Assembly (NCBI GenBank): GCA_030560485.1
Contig: JAKTTS010000158.1
Coordinates: 1-29,997, forward strand
Direction of reading: 5' to 3'
DNA length: 29,997 nt
From: Ascoidea tarda (nom. inval.)
Lineage: Eukaryota; Ascomycota; Saccharomycetes; Ascoideales; Ascoideaceae
A program made the position numbers and the translations under genes. Positions 29,428 through 29,997 of the stretch are shown piece by piece. The notes beneath the pieces were generated by a model. It ran no database searches and was not told the origin of the DNA. It saw only the letters and a list, made by a program, of their open reading frames with translations. Within the stretch, counting starts at the first letter, position 1; each line of letters starts with the position of its first letter.

Positions 29428-29500
29428 TGGACGAGTTGGGAATTGAACCCAAGACCTTCTGCACGCTAAGCAGACGCGCTACCAACTGCGCCACACGCCC
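29428..29500 (-). tRNA. tRNA-Ala(AGC)
   Basis: The reverse complement folds as a 73-base intronless tRNA: acceptor GGGCGTG with CTCGTCC, including the alanine identity pair G3-U70 and encoded A73, D arm GCGC/GCGC, anticodon stem TCTGC/GCAGA with loop TTAGCGT (anticodon AGC, read as IGC), and T arm TTGGG-TTCAATT-CCCAA. A T7 stop follows at once (29427-29421). Position 37 is G, where eukaryotic tRNA-Ala normally has A (edited to m1I). Confidence 0.96.
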
Positions 29501-29632
29501 TTTTGTTCGCTACTAGAGCTGTGTCTATGTATAAATTATCATAATTAGCAAATAGATGCATTATTTGATGAGAAGAAAACGAGGTTTGAGGTTTTTTGGA
29601 GTTATGAAATGCAATATTTTGATATTTCAATA

Positions 29633-29688
29633 TATTATACTATTATACTATTATACTATTATACTATTATACTATTATACTATTATAC
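29633..29688. repeat. Tandem repeat, 8-bp unit TATTATAC, seven copies
   Basis: Seven perfect tandem copies lie about 70-125 bases upstream of the gene starting at 29758. Such promoter microsatellites can vary in length between strains. Confidence 0.95.
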
Positions 29689-29757
29689 TATTATTTTATT
29701 ATAATTATACTAGTACATCAGCAAAAATTTTGACCATTTGTCTTAAAATTATAAGAA

Positions 29758-29997
29758 ATGGGTTCCGCTGCTTCAAAGTCTTCTGGAAGAAAGTTAATTC
29801 AGGATATTTCGAAAATCAGTCAAAATTCTAATACAATTAATTTAAATAGATCATCAAATATTGACCAATTATCAAATGTCCATTTAAAGCAGAAATTAAA
29901 ACGAGGTCAGAATTCAACTAATAATAATAATAGTAATAATATTAATAATAGTAATAATAGTAATAATAGTAATAATAGTAATAATAGTAATAATAGT
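29758..29997 (+). CDS. N-terminal part of an Asn/Ser-repeat protein, myristoylation-type start
   Basis: Eighty codons are open to the right edge of the window, starting from ATG at 29758. The start MGSAASKSSGRKL fits the N-myristoylation pattern (Gly2, small residues, Ser6, Lys7), suggesting a membrane-associated protein. From about residue 53 it becomes an Asn-Asn-Ser repeat. It has no CTG codon. I do not recognise the family and the rest of the gene is outside the window. Confidence 0.65.
   Translation, partial: MGSAASKSSGRKLIQDISKISQNSNTINLNRSSNIDQLSNVHLKQKLKRGQNSTNNNNSNNINNSNNSNNSNNSNNSNNS
29919..29997. repeat. In-frame trinucleotide-type repeat (AATAATAGT)n
   Basis: A nine-base unit encodes Asn-Asn-Ser within the partial gene and continues off the window. 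Repeat length may vary between strains. Confidence 0.9.

Overview
This is nuclear DNA from a budding yeast (Saccharomycotina). It is AT-rich, with mostly intronless genes, short GT-AG introns where they occur, TACTAAC-type branch motifs, Asn-rich low-complexity tracts inside proteins and compact Pol III tRNA genes. Recognisable yeast genes are MGM1, SEC9, MDJ1, LEU2, MET3, PDX1 and TYW3. By eye I find only three in-frame CTG codons in about 4,400 codons of the confident genes. That points to a lineage in which CUG is reassigned or avoided (one of the CUG-Ser or CUG-Ala clades). The exact species cannot be told from the sequence alone.

Layout. 1-533: minus-strand remnant of an F-box-like gene running off the left edge. 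534-4803: gene-poor, repeat-studded DNA. 4804-5157 (-): small hypothetical gene with an Asn-alternating tail. 5892-9023 (+): MGM1. 9308-10600 (-): SEC9, convergent with MGM1. 10885-10956 (-): tRNA-Asp(GUC). 13023-14024 (+): intradiol ring-cleavage dioxygenase. 15373-16977 (+): MDJ1. 18164-19393 (-): GPI-anchored wall protein. 20363-21460 (+): LEU2. 21461-24875: 3.4 kb T-rich interval with splice-like signals but no convincing full gene. 24876-26462 (+): MET3. 26798-28201 (-): PDX1 with one intron. 28398-29313 (-): TYW3, whose start codon lies out of frame across an A14 run. 29428-29500 (-): tRNA-Ala(AGC). 29758 to the edge (+): start of an Asn/Ser-repeat protein with an N-myristoylation-type start.

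Functionally the window is a mix of housekeeping genes. Mitochondrial biogenesis and metabolism are well represented: MGM1 (inner-membrane fusion), MDJ1 (matrix J-protein) and PDX1 (pyruvate dehydrogenase E3-binding protein). LEU2 and MET3 serve leucine and sulfate assimilation and carry plausible Leu3 and Cbf1 sites. The dioxygenase gives aromatic-ring cleavage. There is no operon-like logic.

I found no CRISPR array and no intact mobile element. The points most worth a second look are the near absence of CTG codons, the A14 frame break in TYW3, G37 in tRNA-Ala(AGC), the altered residues in the MET3 active-site motif, and the large ORF-free but signal-bearing intervals.
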